From positions 6,846,501-6,910,500 of the forward strand of contig JAZHRO010000012.1 of the NCBI GenBank assembly GCA_037157565.1: a stretch of DNA of 64,000 bases. The letters are read 5' to 3'. Source of the stretch: Thalassia testudinum. Its lineage: Eukaryota > Streptophyta > Magnoliopsida > Alismatales > Hydrocharitaceae. Of the stretch, positions 46,962 to 57,779 are shown piece after piece. Within the stretch, counting starts at the first letter, position 1. Each line of letters starts with the position of its first letter. The notes under the pieces were generated by a model. The model was not told where the DNA came from. It saw only the letters and a list, made by a program, of their open reading frames with translations, and searched no databases. Made by a program: the position numbers and the translations under genes.

Positions 46962-48589
46962 AGTAGGTACAGACTTCGTGATATGTTCTTTTTTGGGAGT
47001 TGACTGACATGTACCTACTATAGTCATATGTGGTTACATGTAGTGGTACTTTTTTTTTTCTTGCAGAAGATGAATCTTCATTAAAAAGGAAAGCATTCGA
47101 TACAAGAGACACATCCCAAAGAGGACAAGAGAGACAACGAATCCTCACCCACGAAGAGGGAAATATGCCCCATCGAAATAGGGGAACACAAAACCAAAAT
47201 ACAAGACAAGAAACAAAGGAGAAAGAAAACAAAAAGCATCTCGAGTTCGGGAATCGGACGATCTTCCGAAGGAGATCGACCCTACGCTCATAGAATGGCA
47301 AAGCACCAACAAAATAAAATTTCGAAGGCCGCGCTAACGAGTTTATCGAAACAAATTGGGACTTGACATGCGTCAGGAGAACTCGACCGTGATAAGCACA
47401 GGATCATACGTGGTCCCCAGGCAAAAAAAAAAAACCACACTAAAAAATAGAAAAAGAAAGATCTACACCCACCAAAAATGTACAAGACAACACCACCAAC
47501 AACCACTGGCTCGCCACCGCGCATGCAAGCACCGTGAGCTGCAACGGCCACGTCCTCCAAGCACGTCGACGACGAGCATAACATGGTCACCGGTCGCCAC
47601 CACGACCATGACCCCCACTCCCCACCTCCGCACCACACCAAGCCGCACCGCCTTCACGACCACGGCTACACACGACCTCCACAGGCCACGATCGGTCATG
47701 CATGTTGGTGTAGTAGCTCGCACATCACAGGGCATAGATCAGAGAGAAAGGTAGGGAAGATCCGTGGTCGAGGGGGCTTCGATCGGCCTGTACGGCCAAT
47801 TGGAGCCCAACTGTAGCTGTTGTGTACTGCTTTCTCGCTCTCTCTGCTTTTGGGTGGAGCAGAAGTAGGGTGAAGGTAGATATAGCGAGAAATTGTGGTA
47901 GTGGTGGTTTCTATGTCTACCCCTTTGTGTTAACACATGTATGTTGGTGGAATAGCATCGGCCACTTTTGTAAATGAACTTTTGATAGCTGTAGTGATAG
48001 GACACCACTGTTTTTATGAATGAAGTTGTAAATATTATGACATTAACTAGTGGTTAATGTTAATGTTGATACTATAAAATCTTTGCTTCTACTTTAGTTT
48101 TGTTGCTTGAAGTTTGTCTTTCGCTCAACATTTCTGTTGTCTAATTGTACTCCATCATGTTTTTGCATTACCAAAGGGTTTAATCGTTAAATCAAGTTAA
48201 CAAAATTAGAACTACTTTTCAAACCCAACAAACCTAAAAATGTAGTTATACACATAATCACACCCATAATCTCTTTTTGATCACTCAAGAGGTTGGAGGG
48301 TGTGGCATCCCTCCTGCAACATAAGTCATAGGATAATGCACTAGCTAGTTCAACCCTTCACATTTCAAATAGTCACACAACTGGTTAATCCCTTCCAGTA
48401 CCAAAACAAATGCAGGTTAACCCAGCTACACAATCGTTACCACAAAGTACCATCATAGTTGCCAAACAAACATTGAAAGTGTAATAATTAACTAGACTCA
48501 AAGACTTATAATTAAGGCATAGCAAAGTAAACCACGTTCTCTCTAATTATACTTAGCATACTTTGTAAACTAGAGCATCTAAATTAGAG
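46962..48589. other. Intergenic, no gene recognised
   Basis: The open frames at 47030-47754 and on the opposite strand overlap heavily, are Thr/His/Arg/Pro-rich and show no domain. GC-richer DNA at 47440-47760 might be an old gene or element piece. 48000-48590 is AT-rich. Confidence 0.4.
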
Positions 48590-48598
48590 CTTTTTATT

Positions 48599-49881
48599 AG
48601 GCTTTTACATAACTGCCCCTATCTTCTTTTGAAGTTATAGCTATACCCTTGCCTTCCCAATATTTTCATGGATGCTCTTGAAAATGCTAAACTCTTCATT
48701 TGTATGCCCTTATGACAAATGGGTACTAAAAAATAAAGAATCCTTTAAGTCCTTCCATTTTTTTCTTTCTATTTTTATGTCATCCTCTTCACTCCTCCAT
48801 CTCCAACATTGCTTTGGATGCCTCACACAGTTGGCGAGGGAGCCCCCACCACTCGACAACCTCCATTATGAGAGGACTGATGACCATGTCCATGGCTGCC
48901 AACCAAAGCCTTAAGGAGAGCTACTAGTGGCCCTCCTAAGACCAACTCCTTCACCATTATAGTATAAGGAAAGACATTGGGATTACAACTACACTTCTTA
49001 GCAGGCTTCTTTGATTTTTCTATCTCTACAAAGGCCCTTGGAAAGCACAGTGAAGGTGAAGTTCTTATTGCAAAGACAGAAGAAGTGGTGGTAGTGTCGA
49101 GGGTGAAGTCAAGGTGACAAAAGTGGAGGAGAGAGGAGAGAAAGTAGTTGTGGATGCTAGTGTTGACATGGAAGGAGTGGAGTGTGTGGAGGTAGAGGTT
49201 GGAGGAGCGTTAACAGAGGAGGTGACAAAGGAGGAGTCGAACTACTTAAGCATGAGGTTAGGTAGTGGATGAGGGCATTGAAGGAGGCATTGGAGAGGTG
49301 AAAGAAGCATTAATAGTAGGAGTGGTAGAAGTTCGAGGGAGTGTGAAGGGGGGGGGGGGGGGGTGGTTTGGAACAAAGATGTTACGTTGAAGGAATGAGA
49401 GAATGAAGCTAGCCTTGAGGAAGAAGGAGCAGGTTGTTGGGGAGGTTGTGGTGGTGTTAGTTGCAGAGAGAGTGGAGGGTTGGATGTATCCCACTGGTAG
49501 AAGGAGATGGTTGTTTTGACAGTGGGATCTCAAGCAACACAATCGATGAGGGAAGGTCATGAGAAGGGTGAGGGACGTGTTGACGATGGCGAAGGAGGAG
49601 TATGATTGGGTGGTCCACCTACAAGCATCGAACCTCTGGCAATGGATCGAGGAGTAGTAGTGATCGAGGAGAAAGGGAGGGAGGAGGAGGAGGAAATAAA
49701 ACTAGTAAGAAAAAACTAGAAGGGATTTTTTACAAGCATTATTTAATTTTTAGTAGTCATTCTTCATGAGGGACATATATGTAAAGAATTTAGTGTTTTT
49801 CAAGGGTATCCATGAAAATATTGTGAAGGTAGGGGTATGGGTGTAAATTCAAAAGAATATAGGAGCATTTATATAAAGTCT
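48599..49881. mobile_element. Non-autonomous Mutator-like element (MULE), 1283 bp
   Basis: The two ends are long inverted repeats of roughly 140 bp. The left end reads AGGCTTTTACATAACTGCCC and the right end, reverse complemented, AGACTTTATATAAATGCTCC. Shared internal words include TTCTTTTGAA and ATATTTTCATGGAT. The 9 bp flanks CTTTTTATT (48590-48598) and CTTTTTACT (49882-49890) differ at one base, the MULE duplication length. No transposase is present. The interior holds a Val/Glu-rich frame (about 49020-49110) of unknown origin and a run of 16 G (49348-49363). It lies 1.3 kb from the NF-YC stop codon. Confidence 0.82.
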
Positions 49882-49890
49882 CTTTTTACT

Positions 49891-51180
49891 TATTTATTAC
49901 TTTTCTAGAAATTCTAAGTTTGGACTCAAGGGCGCTCCACTCTCCAAATTTATCTCGTACTGCAAAGATGTGCTCTTCCAAAAGCCAGAGCAAATTAGAG
50001 TAGGTGAATGACTCTTTAATTAGCTCCATCCACCTAATTAAATACAAGTTTTAATTTCAAATTTAAGTGCAACTGAGCTCATCGAATAATTCAACTGATA
50101 AGTAGACTCATTCCAACTTAGTAGGTTTCTCAATTTACCTGAGAATATAAATTTGTAGACTATCTATCCTCCCCTCTAAAATGAACATCATCAAAATTGA
50201 GTTCAACGAAAGCTAACATAGACGCCCACAAGGGATACATGTCGGAACCGTTCCATTCTAGGAGCAAACGTACCGAATATTCTTCATTTGTGCTTCTTGT
50301 TGGTTGTTTCCTTTAAAATTTTTAAAAAGGCACTTACGGTTATGCAATATAGCACAACTTCCGGAAATGTAGTGTGAACATTGTTGCTCTTAACAACTTG
50401 TCTGTTGTATTCAACAGTTGCTATAACGATTATGCCATGTAGCACAATCATTCGTATTTCACCGTGAAGTTACTCGTAATAACATAACAATTCGGATTCT
50501 GTTTTGCCTGCGCATGCTGTGCAATTGTCAAAAACTTGCCTTGCTTTGTACTCAACAAGTTATGCTATAAATATTATTCTACAGGGCACAACAATTGGTC
50601 CTTTTAAGTAAATGCCATCTAAATCAACATTTTCGATATTGGAAGCATCGAGATGGTCAAACTGGAATGATTACAAACCAAGATCATCACCAACATACAA
50701 AGTTCGAATGAACATCGAAACTTGAAATGTTGATGGTGTTCAGCCATACGTGCAATTGCAATTCAACATTGCACAATAAGAGGAAAAAACTAATGCCGTA
50801 GGAGATAGCAATATTACTGCAGAAAGAGACTGGATGTGCAGAGCTTTCGGCGGAAGAGATACGCTAGAAAGTATTTCTGAATGAGAGACTATTAGGACTA
50901 GAAGATGATAATATTAAGAATACAAAGCATACAATAAAGGCAACAAATGGTAAATGTATGGCGAGTAGTTATGATATGGGAATTAATTACTCCAATTTGT
51001 TAGGAAAAGAACCGCGAAGTGAGAACTAATTACGTGAAGGAAAGTGGGAATAACACAAATGTCCGGGTAATGATTAATCCACAATCCCATAAAAATCACA
51101 TCACCACTGATCACGTACGTACATCAGAGAGCCCAGGCGGCGACCGGTACAACCGGTACAGGAGAGGAGACCCTCTCGGA
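49891..51180. other. Downstream flank of NF-YC
   Basis: This AT-rich region includes the likely 3' UTR of the NF-YC gene at its right side. Related words GGTTATGCAATATAGCACAA (50338) and GATTATGCCATGTAGCACAA (50429) recur about 91 bp apart, with a poorer third copy near 50560. No gene was recognised. Confidence 0.5.
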
Positions 51181-51915
51181 TCAGGACCCCTCTGGATTCG
51201 GGTGACCCACGTAACCTGACCCATCCATACTCGGAGCTCCGCCGTAGGATCCGCCACCACCTTCTCCTCCACCCCCACCACCTCCATGCTGGGATGGGGG
51301 TGGCGGGCCCCACACCCCCTGCCACGCGGGCTGCCCGTACGCCGCCGCAGCGGCCGGGTCCAACCCCGGCACAACCGCCGGCTGAACCACCGCGGGATAA
51401 TAGTACGGCACCCCCGCGGCGGCTGCCGGCCCGGCGGTGCCGGCGACCGCCGCCGCTGCCGGGGCACCACCCTCCTCCTTCCCCTCCTCCCTGGGCACTA
51501 TGTCGACGAGGAAGTCGAAGATGTCGGTGCGGTTGATGGCGGCAGCGATGTCGTTCTTCTGCAGCGTCCTCCTTTTGTTCTCCTCGGCGTGGAGCCACGA
51601 GCGGATGGTGAGCTCGAGGATGAAGAGCTCGCAGGCCTTGGCGAAGAGAACCGGCGCCTCCGCGGAGATCATCCTCACGTCCTCGTCGGCCTTCATGATC
51701 TTCTTGATGCGAGCCAGCGGAAGCTGGTGGTTCTTGAAGTCCCCAGCGTGCTCGATTTCCTGCCTCTGGTAGTTCCAGAACATCTGCAGCTGCTGGTGCT
51801 GGTGCTGCTGCAAGAGGTGCTGGAACGGCGCCCCGTGCGGGTGCCCGTAACCCGCGTGCGGCGCCGGTGGAGGAGGAGGAGGGGGCGGCTGCTGAGGCGG
51901 CTGGTTCGGATCCAT
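51181..51915 (-). CDS. NF-YC: Nuclear transcription factor Y subunit C (NF-YC)
   Basis: An intact single-exon frame of 244 residues. The start at 51915 ([11 protein letters not shown]) is chosen because family members begin this way. The frame continues upstream without support. Residues 1-44 are Pro/His/Gln-rich. The histone-fold core at about 60-140 reads [57 protein letters not shown] and [19 protein letters not shown], the invariant NF-YC sequence that pairs with NF-YB and recruits NF-YA to CCAAT boxes in the nucleus. The C terminus is Ala/Pro/Gly-rich, with [10 protein letters not shown] and a poly-Gly tract. High GC sets it apart from its AT-rich surroundings. Plant NF-YC genes act in flowering and in hormone and light responses. 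Which paralogue this is cannot be said. Confidence 0.95.
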   Translation of the reverse strand: MDPNQPPQQPPPPPPPPAPHAGYGHPHGAPFQHLLQQHQHQQLQMFWNYQRQEIEHAGDFKNHQLPLARIKKIMKADEDVRMISAEAPVLFAKACELFILELTIRSWLHAEENKRRTLQKNDIAAAINRTDIFDFLVDIVPREEGKEEGGAPAAAAVAGTAGPAAAAGVPYYYPAVVQPAVVPGLDPAAAAAYGQPAWQGVWGPPPPSQHGGGGGGGEGGGGSYGGAPSMDGSGYVGHPNPEGS

Positions 51916-52620
51916 CCTTCCTAACTCGTCTATTCTTCCGCCTTCGCAAACACCCACATTGGCATCTGCATCTATCTATCTATATATACATCTATGCGTG
52001 CGCACATGCATACATACATACCTACTGAGTTGGTGGGTGTGTTTGGATGTGGGTTTGAAATTTTTACTACCAGGCAGGAACTACTTGTTCGGGTGCTGCG
52101 TCCCTGTCGAGAATGGGAGATGGGGGCTACCTGGAATAGTTGGGGAATTATGTGGTGGGCAGTGGATTGGGTAAAGTGGGAATGGTCGAGGTTTGGGAGG
52201 AGTACACTAATATAGGGTTCGATGAGAGGGAGAGAGAATAATGTAGAGGGGAAGGGAGGAAGAGAAAGAGATATGGAGAGAGAAAGGGCTGGTGGAGTTG
52301 CGGATAAGGTGTGGAGGATTCGGGGGGTTGAAGTTGTGGTGCAAAACAAGGGAGGAACCTTATCCAGCGAGAGGGTTTGGGAGGGAATGTGGTGGAGGGA
52401 GAAAGAGATATCGAAAGAGTGGGGAAGGGGAGAATCAGCGCGGGGGTGCTGGTGGGGCCCACCGTGCATCCGCTCGGTGACACGATGGACAGGTACGTAC
52501 CGGAGAACGCAAGGCATCACGCAGCAGCAAATTGAAAATTGAAAATAATGTTTTTTGTGTGTGTGTGCGTGCATGTAAATTTTCAATAAGATGCGTATCG
52601 TCCTGTAATTAGTATTTACG
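51916..52620 (-). promoter_or_regulatory. NF-YC 5' UTR and promoter region
   Basis: Upstream of the start codon, 51965-52025 holds tetranucleotide microsatellite DNA (TCTA and ATAC repeats). A minus-strand TATA-like CCCTATATTAG near 52207-52216 is flanked by pyrimidine-rich sequence (52220-52460, C/T-rich on the minus strand), typical of plant core promoters. A TATA there would give a 5' UTR of about 260 bases. An intron in the 5' UTR cannot be excluded. Confidence 0.45.
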
Positions 52621-52924
52621 TATATATCTTTGTAAAAGTAATTAGTTAAGTCTGTATGCCTTTGTTTTGTTAAATAGAACGGAAAATACTGTGAAAAATT
52701 AAAAAAATAAAAAAATTTATATTTATCTTTCTATATTTATCTCCTAATTTATTTCAACTCTTTTCCCTTCCTCCTCCCCGAACTCCTCTTCCTCCATCAC
52801 CAGCCACCATCAGCGGCCTCCTTATCAACTCTAGTCCCACACCAAGGTCAGAGGAGGTTGCCTTCAGTGATGGTAGCTGATGGGCGAACTAGGAGAGCTC
52901 CCACAACAAGATCAAATCATCTTT
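52621..52924. other. No gene recognised
   Basis: AT-rich then C/T-rich sequence between the NF-YC promoter and the NLR fragment. Confidence 0.4.
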
Positions 52925-53194
52925 CTCTAATGTTGCGAGCTCATGAGGTTTGACTCTGCGAGGAGGGTCAAAGAAGTCATCGGGAGGTTTGATGGGGTTG
53001 CCAAGCAGGGTGCCAAGCTCAACCTAAATGAGGTTGTCAACTGGTGCCAGGAAGCTGATGCGAATGGGATGGAGATCGGGTCATTGGTTGAGGAGGATGA
53101 CCGTCTCTTTGGAAGAGACAAGGAGAGGGAGGGGATAATTGAGGTGCTCTTGTCCAACGAAGCAAAAAGGAGGGACTTTAGTCTTCCCGCCTAA
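52925..53194 (+). pseudogene. NLR (CC-NBS-LRR) resistance gene fragment
   Basis: The 83-codon frame reads DSARRVKEVIGRFDGVAKQG, then MEIGSLVEEDDRLFGRDKER and IIEVLLSNEA. This matches the linker between the coiled-coil domain and the NB-ARC domain of plant NLR immune receptors (typically ...V(Y/F)GR(D/E)xEKxxI...LL). It stops before the P-loop. Neither the coiled-coil start nor any NB-ARC or LRR sequence was found nearby. It is a small relic or a piece moved by a transposon, with no function expected. The surrounding C/T-rich DNA gives no clue to how it came here. Confidence 0.75.
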
Positions 53195-53730
53195 AATCTA
53201 ATGGAGATTTTTTATCTTCTCCTTCCTCCACCCTTTTCTCCTCCTTGCATTAACCGTCCCCCACCCCCACCACATGCCCACTGACTACAACAAACCACCC
53301 TCACCACCATCGGATGCAACAACTCCCACGTCAGCGTTGCTCTCCTCTTCTCCCCTATAACTCCCTCTCCTTCTCTCAGCCATCTCTCTCTTCCCCTTCT
53401 CTCTTCTCCTCTACTGTAAACATCCACCGTGAACCAAACATATCACCAACCGCATCCTCATCAAATACGGACGGTCAGGCTTGTCTTTTGACCAGAAACC
53501 ACTCCCATTCTACTCCTCTCTACCTCCTCGTCAACTTGATTTGCCCAACTATGACACACACAACTCCAATTTCGAACTCAAAACTTCCTTCTCCATTTCC
53601 CATGTTTTCCCTTGTTTTCAATTTTTTCTTCTCCCTACACACCACCTGCCATCGTCAATCACCACTGCCTTCACCACTACTGACAAGTGGTCGAGGTTGG
53701 GTCACTGACATAGCCAAGAACGAGTTGTCA
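53195..53730. other. No gene recognised
   Basis: C-rich, Pro/Ser/Thr-coding in several frames (53314-54270 and others), with the longest frame running into the LTR at 53736. This is a sign that the openness is compositional. Confidence 0.45.
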
Positions 53731-53735
53731 ACGAG

Positions 53736-56576
53736 TGTTAAGACCCGAGACATCAAACACTTTTTAAGACATCTGGGAGTTGGTCTAGACGTCTGGTCAG
53801 ACATCTGGATGCCTTCCCAGACGTCTGGAAATAAATTTTGGCGTGCGTACGATCGCGAGTCTGCGCGCGTGCAGCGCGCAGACTGCAACTCGTCGCCCTC
53901 TTCTTTCTCTCTCTTCCCTTGCCGCCCTACAGACACCTCCCCCACGCCTTCAAATAGCCCTCCCCTCTCCCTCGTTCACCACCCCACCGTATCCTTCTTC
54001 CTCCAGCGTGAGCGTAAGAGAGAGAGAGCGAGGGCAGCAGCTGCTGCCGGGTGCATCGCGGAGAGGAAGAGGTGCAATGAGAGGGAAGAAGAGGGAGAGC
54101 GCGCGAGGAAGAGAGAGAGAGCCCGCCGGAGCAGTTCGAGGCCGGCCAGCGTGCACACGGAGGGGCGTCGTGCTGGGGAGATCTCCCCTGGTGCAGCTGC
54201 AGCTCGAGCAGCGGACGGGCAGCTGCGTGGCGAGCTCGCGTGCAGCGGAAAGAAGGCGAGGAGGTTCTGATTCTGGGAATTTTTCCCAGAATTAGACGTT
54301 TGGACCTATGTCCAGACAACGCAGGCGATGTATGGAGGGAACTCCAGACGTCTAAGAGGTACGAAATTTCTCCTCTACCTCCTTTTGCAGATACGGCCAT
54401 GCAGGCCGTTCTGCCAAAGTGCTGAGATGTGTCGTGTTGAGGAGGCTTTCGTCACGCGTGCGGGTTTCATTTTAGGAAGGCATGGGGACACGCCCTCCCA
54501 CGCAGTTCAAACGTCTGGGCACAGCACCAGACGGCGGAGAGCGTCTCCAGACATTCGGAGAGGTGGTTGGACGTCTGGAACTGGGTCCAGACGATTCAGC
54601 AGGATCCCTGGATGTCTGAGGAGCAGCGCAGAGTGAGGTATGACCTGGATCACTTTTTAAGACATCTGGAAGGTGTTCCAGACGTCTGATTGGAGTCAGA
54701 ATTGTCGTTTTTAACCCGTTTAGGGTCCGTTCGAGGTCCGATTTCCAGGTTTAAAGTTCCATTCTTCTCAGAATCAGTTCCTCTACTTGTTTGAAATACT
54801 TGTATCCTATTCTGAGTGGTTCCTTATGATTGATCCTTGTGTTAGGACCTCGTTCTGTTACGGCTTTGGGGGTTGTGGAGGCACGTGGACCTGCCGATCA
54901 CGCCCCCATCACTTCCGATTTTGCGGGTAGAGTGGCTTTCCTTAGTTAATTATAAACATTAATGCATATCTAAAATAAATGATAGATCCTGGGGTATGGC
55001 ATGAATCCTAGGACCTGAAAACTAGATTGAATGATAGATCCTAGGGTATGGCATGAATCCTAGGACCTGAAAACTAGATTAAATGATAGATCCTAGGATG
55101 TGGCATGAATCCTAGGAACAGAAACACTGAAACGAATGTTTTGAATACCTGAATTGCAGTATTGGATAAGTACATAGAATAATGATAATTGCCTGTAATT
55201 GGATAACAATTGCCTGTGAAATGTAGAGTACATTTGCTAGTAACTGCTACATGAAATTTTTGTTGTTTGGAAACTAAATTCGAGCTGCTTGTATATAAAT
55301 TGAGATTAATGTTGGAAACACGGGCTATATGCGAATAAAACTGAAACGATGAAACCTAGTATGGCTTGGCCTGAGGAATATGAGCATGAACCCTACAGGG
55401 AATTAGGAGTAGAGCCCCTGGGAAATAAATAGTACGGAACTGGGAAAGTGGATGGAGAGGTGAGCTAGCCCTTGAGTATGGAGTACCAAGGAGAGCGACT
55501 GTCCCCCTGTTTAGTGTAGAGCGGAGCTAGCCGCCCCAGGGACCTGGGGTTAGGTATGGCCACTTTGTACCGACTTTTGGCCCTCGCGTACACAGTACCG
55601 GGGAGAGCTTCTAGTGTAGGGAGAGAGCTAGCCACCCCACGGGCCCCGGGGTTCAGCTAGCCGTCCTACACCGACTTGTTAGGCCCACTGGGTAAACTAG
55701 GGTAGTCAGGCGAGGGTGCGCGGACTGTGGAGGGGCAAGACCTCTGCTTGGTTACTGTGGAGGGGCTGGACCCTTGTTACTGAGAGGGCTCTGCCCTATA
55801 CTAGTTTCGTGCGGTGCTGACAGGCGCACCTGTTAACAGAAACGACTGACCGCGTGCTAATGCGGGGTAGCTACCCATGTGTTTATCGCGTGTGTCGTAG
55901 TCACCGTTACGTCTGTCAGCGACCTTGGGGTGGTTGACTGAGGGTAGGATCACCACGGGGGACTCTCCCAGCCAGGAGAGCACCACGTGCTACTTCTACT
56001 TTTCGGAAAAGACTGCAATCAAGATCGTTCCCACGAGGAACATTCGAAATCAAGAGAAAGATCTGAGAAATAATTCAAGAAAGAGTAAATAGAGAAATAA
56101 AGAAAGAAATTAAAAACAACAGCTACTTGTCCACCTTTACTGTTTTCTTAGCCAGCTGGTTGCCACTCTACTCAGCGTTTCGCTGATGTGTCATATCTGT
56201 CACCTTTTTCAGGACCAGGTGTTGAGCAACTAGAGCCTGCAGCTACAGAAGGTGCTGGGCCTAGTAGAGCCCGATAATTGTAGTTTTGTTGTACCGTTTT
56301 TCTGTAGTAGTGAGTACTTCTGTTTTACCTTGTACTCTTTTATTGTAAACTTTATATTTTTGTACCTATTTTTAATTCTCTACTGTTGTGGTGGTATGTA
56401 CTGTAGTAGTTCTTTTCTTTACTGCTGTACTTTTGTTACTGTTAGTTACTTGCATGGTGAATGTGGTTTATTTTACTACTTTTTGGTCACTTTCTCGTTG
56501 GACGACTAGGTCTTGGGATCAGTAGAGTCGGTCCGATTCTCGTGTCCTATAGGGATTCAGGAACCGGGTCATAACA
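53736..56576 (+). repeat. Solo LTR-S copy S3 (2841 bp)
   Basis: Starts TGTTAAGACCCGAG and ends CCGGGTCATAACA, with perfect target duplications ACGAG at 53731-53735 and 56577-56581. AGACGTCT words cluster at 53763-53830, 54290-54360, 54500-54620 and 54655-54690. It holds three units of the ~52 bp repeat. The GTACC-containing module is doubled (about 55470 and 55580). There is no internal coding region. The target DNA is continuous across the gap and ends at the CACTA element 84 bp further right. Confidence 0.93.
54981..55136. repeat. 52 bp tandem repeat, three units, inside S3
   Basis: GATAGATCCT(A/G)GG words start at 54981, 55033 and 55085. Each is followed by TATGGCATGAATCCTAGGA (or TGTGGCATGAATCC). 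It is the reverse complement of the S1 array unit, as expected from the opposite orientation. Confidence 0.9.
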
Positions 56577-56689
56577 ACGAGCGACGAGTTGGGGCCTCGA
56601 CCGGTGAGCTCTACTGTAGCTGTGTCATTGGGGAACTGGAGCCACGAGCCACGAAGGTAGTGGACACTACAAAAATATTCACAATTGCT

Positions 56690-57090
56690 GACCATTTTGA
56701 AAAAAATAGTCGAGAAAAATGGTCGAGGAATGTACTGTTGCTATTGTGTTTTCTCAACAGTTCCAAAACAATATTGGCGGGGAAAAGGTGGATCCTCATT
56801 CGACGGGTGGCTATTTATGTCGTCTATTTTCAACAGTCGAGAAACATTTTTCTTGACCATTTTAAATGCACCGTCGACATAAATATCTACATTGACCACT
56901 ATTCAAATGGTCAAGTAAGGTAGAATTCTCGACCGTTAGAAACAAACGGTCGATAATAGTGATCTTCTCGATCGTTTGTTTATAATGGTTAAGAAAACTA
57001 ATATTCTCGTCTGTTTTTAAACAGTTGATAATGCGTTGTAGTTTCAGTCGCAGACTATTCTCGATCATTGTAAAACAATCGAAAATAGTA
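56690..57090. repeat. CACTA subterminal repeats
   Basis: Short words of the type CGACCGTT, AACGGTCGA, GTCGAGAA and TCTCGAT occur repeatedly in both orientations. Such arrays bind the element-encoded protein in En/Spm elements. Confidence 0.75.
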
Positions 57091-57272
57091 GCAATTTTAT
57101 TTTTTACTAAAGGCTTGTAGAATACTAAAAATCCTATAAAAATATAATCACACAACTGAAAATATTTACATTCATTCAAAACACTACAAATGAGAATAAA
57201 AATTTTACATATGTAATAATGTATACAAAGTACATGTACAAACGGTAGTGTATATAAAAATACAACAATTAG

Positions 57273-57500
57273 GCTGCGACACTAACGCCTCCAGTACCAC
57301 CACCTAAATCGTCGTCACCACAATGATCTTTACACTGGTGAAAGGATGGGTGATTGATACTTCCTTGCTGAAGTATCTTCAGGAGCTCCTTCATAGTCTG
57401 AGTCGATTGCTGCAATTGCTCTGTCGACTCCCTAAACTGCGTCGCGGTGTCCCGTACCTACATGGTCATCTCATCGATCCATTGCTCCTTCTTCTTGTCT
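57273..57500 (-). pseudogene. CACTA accessory transposase C-terminal exon
   Basis: Minus-strand reading gives EQWIDEMTM, stop, VRDTATQFRESTEQLQQST, MKELLKILQQGS and a Gly/Asp-rich end. This resembles the coiled C-terminal tails of plant transposase (Ptta/En/Spm) proteins. One in-frame stop is visible. The identification rests on style of sequence and on position 0.6 kb from the CACTA end. Confidence 0.5.
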
Positions 57501-57779
57501 CAGCTGCAGGTGGGGCTCCCCATGGGGGGGCTAAGCTGAGTGCTGTCAGTGGGAAACCTGAGGCTGAGGCTCCTTGCAGGGGGCCTCAGACTGCTGGGAG
57601 GTGCATCATCCCTAACACTCCTATTAACCTTCTTGATTAGAACTTGTGTAAAAATAAAATAAATAATTAGATATTTTTAAAAAAATTTGATAGCATTTCT
57701 CCTATATATTGTGATTTTTCAAAAATCTTGCACGAAACAAATATAGAAATAAATGAAAATAAAAGAAGCCTAGAAAAAA

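Noticed and set aside
47030..47754. Frames considered as a gene next to the MITE
   Set aside because: Overlapping frames on both strands, biased composition and no recognisable domain.
51286..51924. 212-codon plus-strand frame, and a minus-strand frame over 51101-51949
   Set aside because: Both are shadows of the GC-rich NF-YC gene. The 51181-51915 minus frame carries the conserved histone fold.
53314..54270. 318-codon plus-strand frame
   Set aside because: It crosses the border of solo LTR S3 at 53736 and is Pro/Ser/Arg low complexity, with other frames open in the same place.
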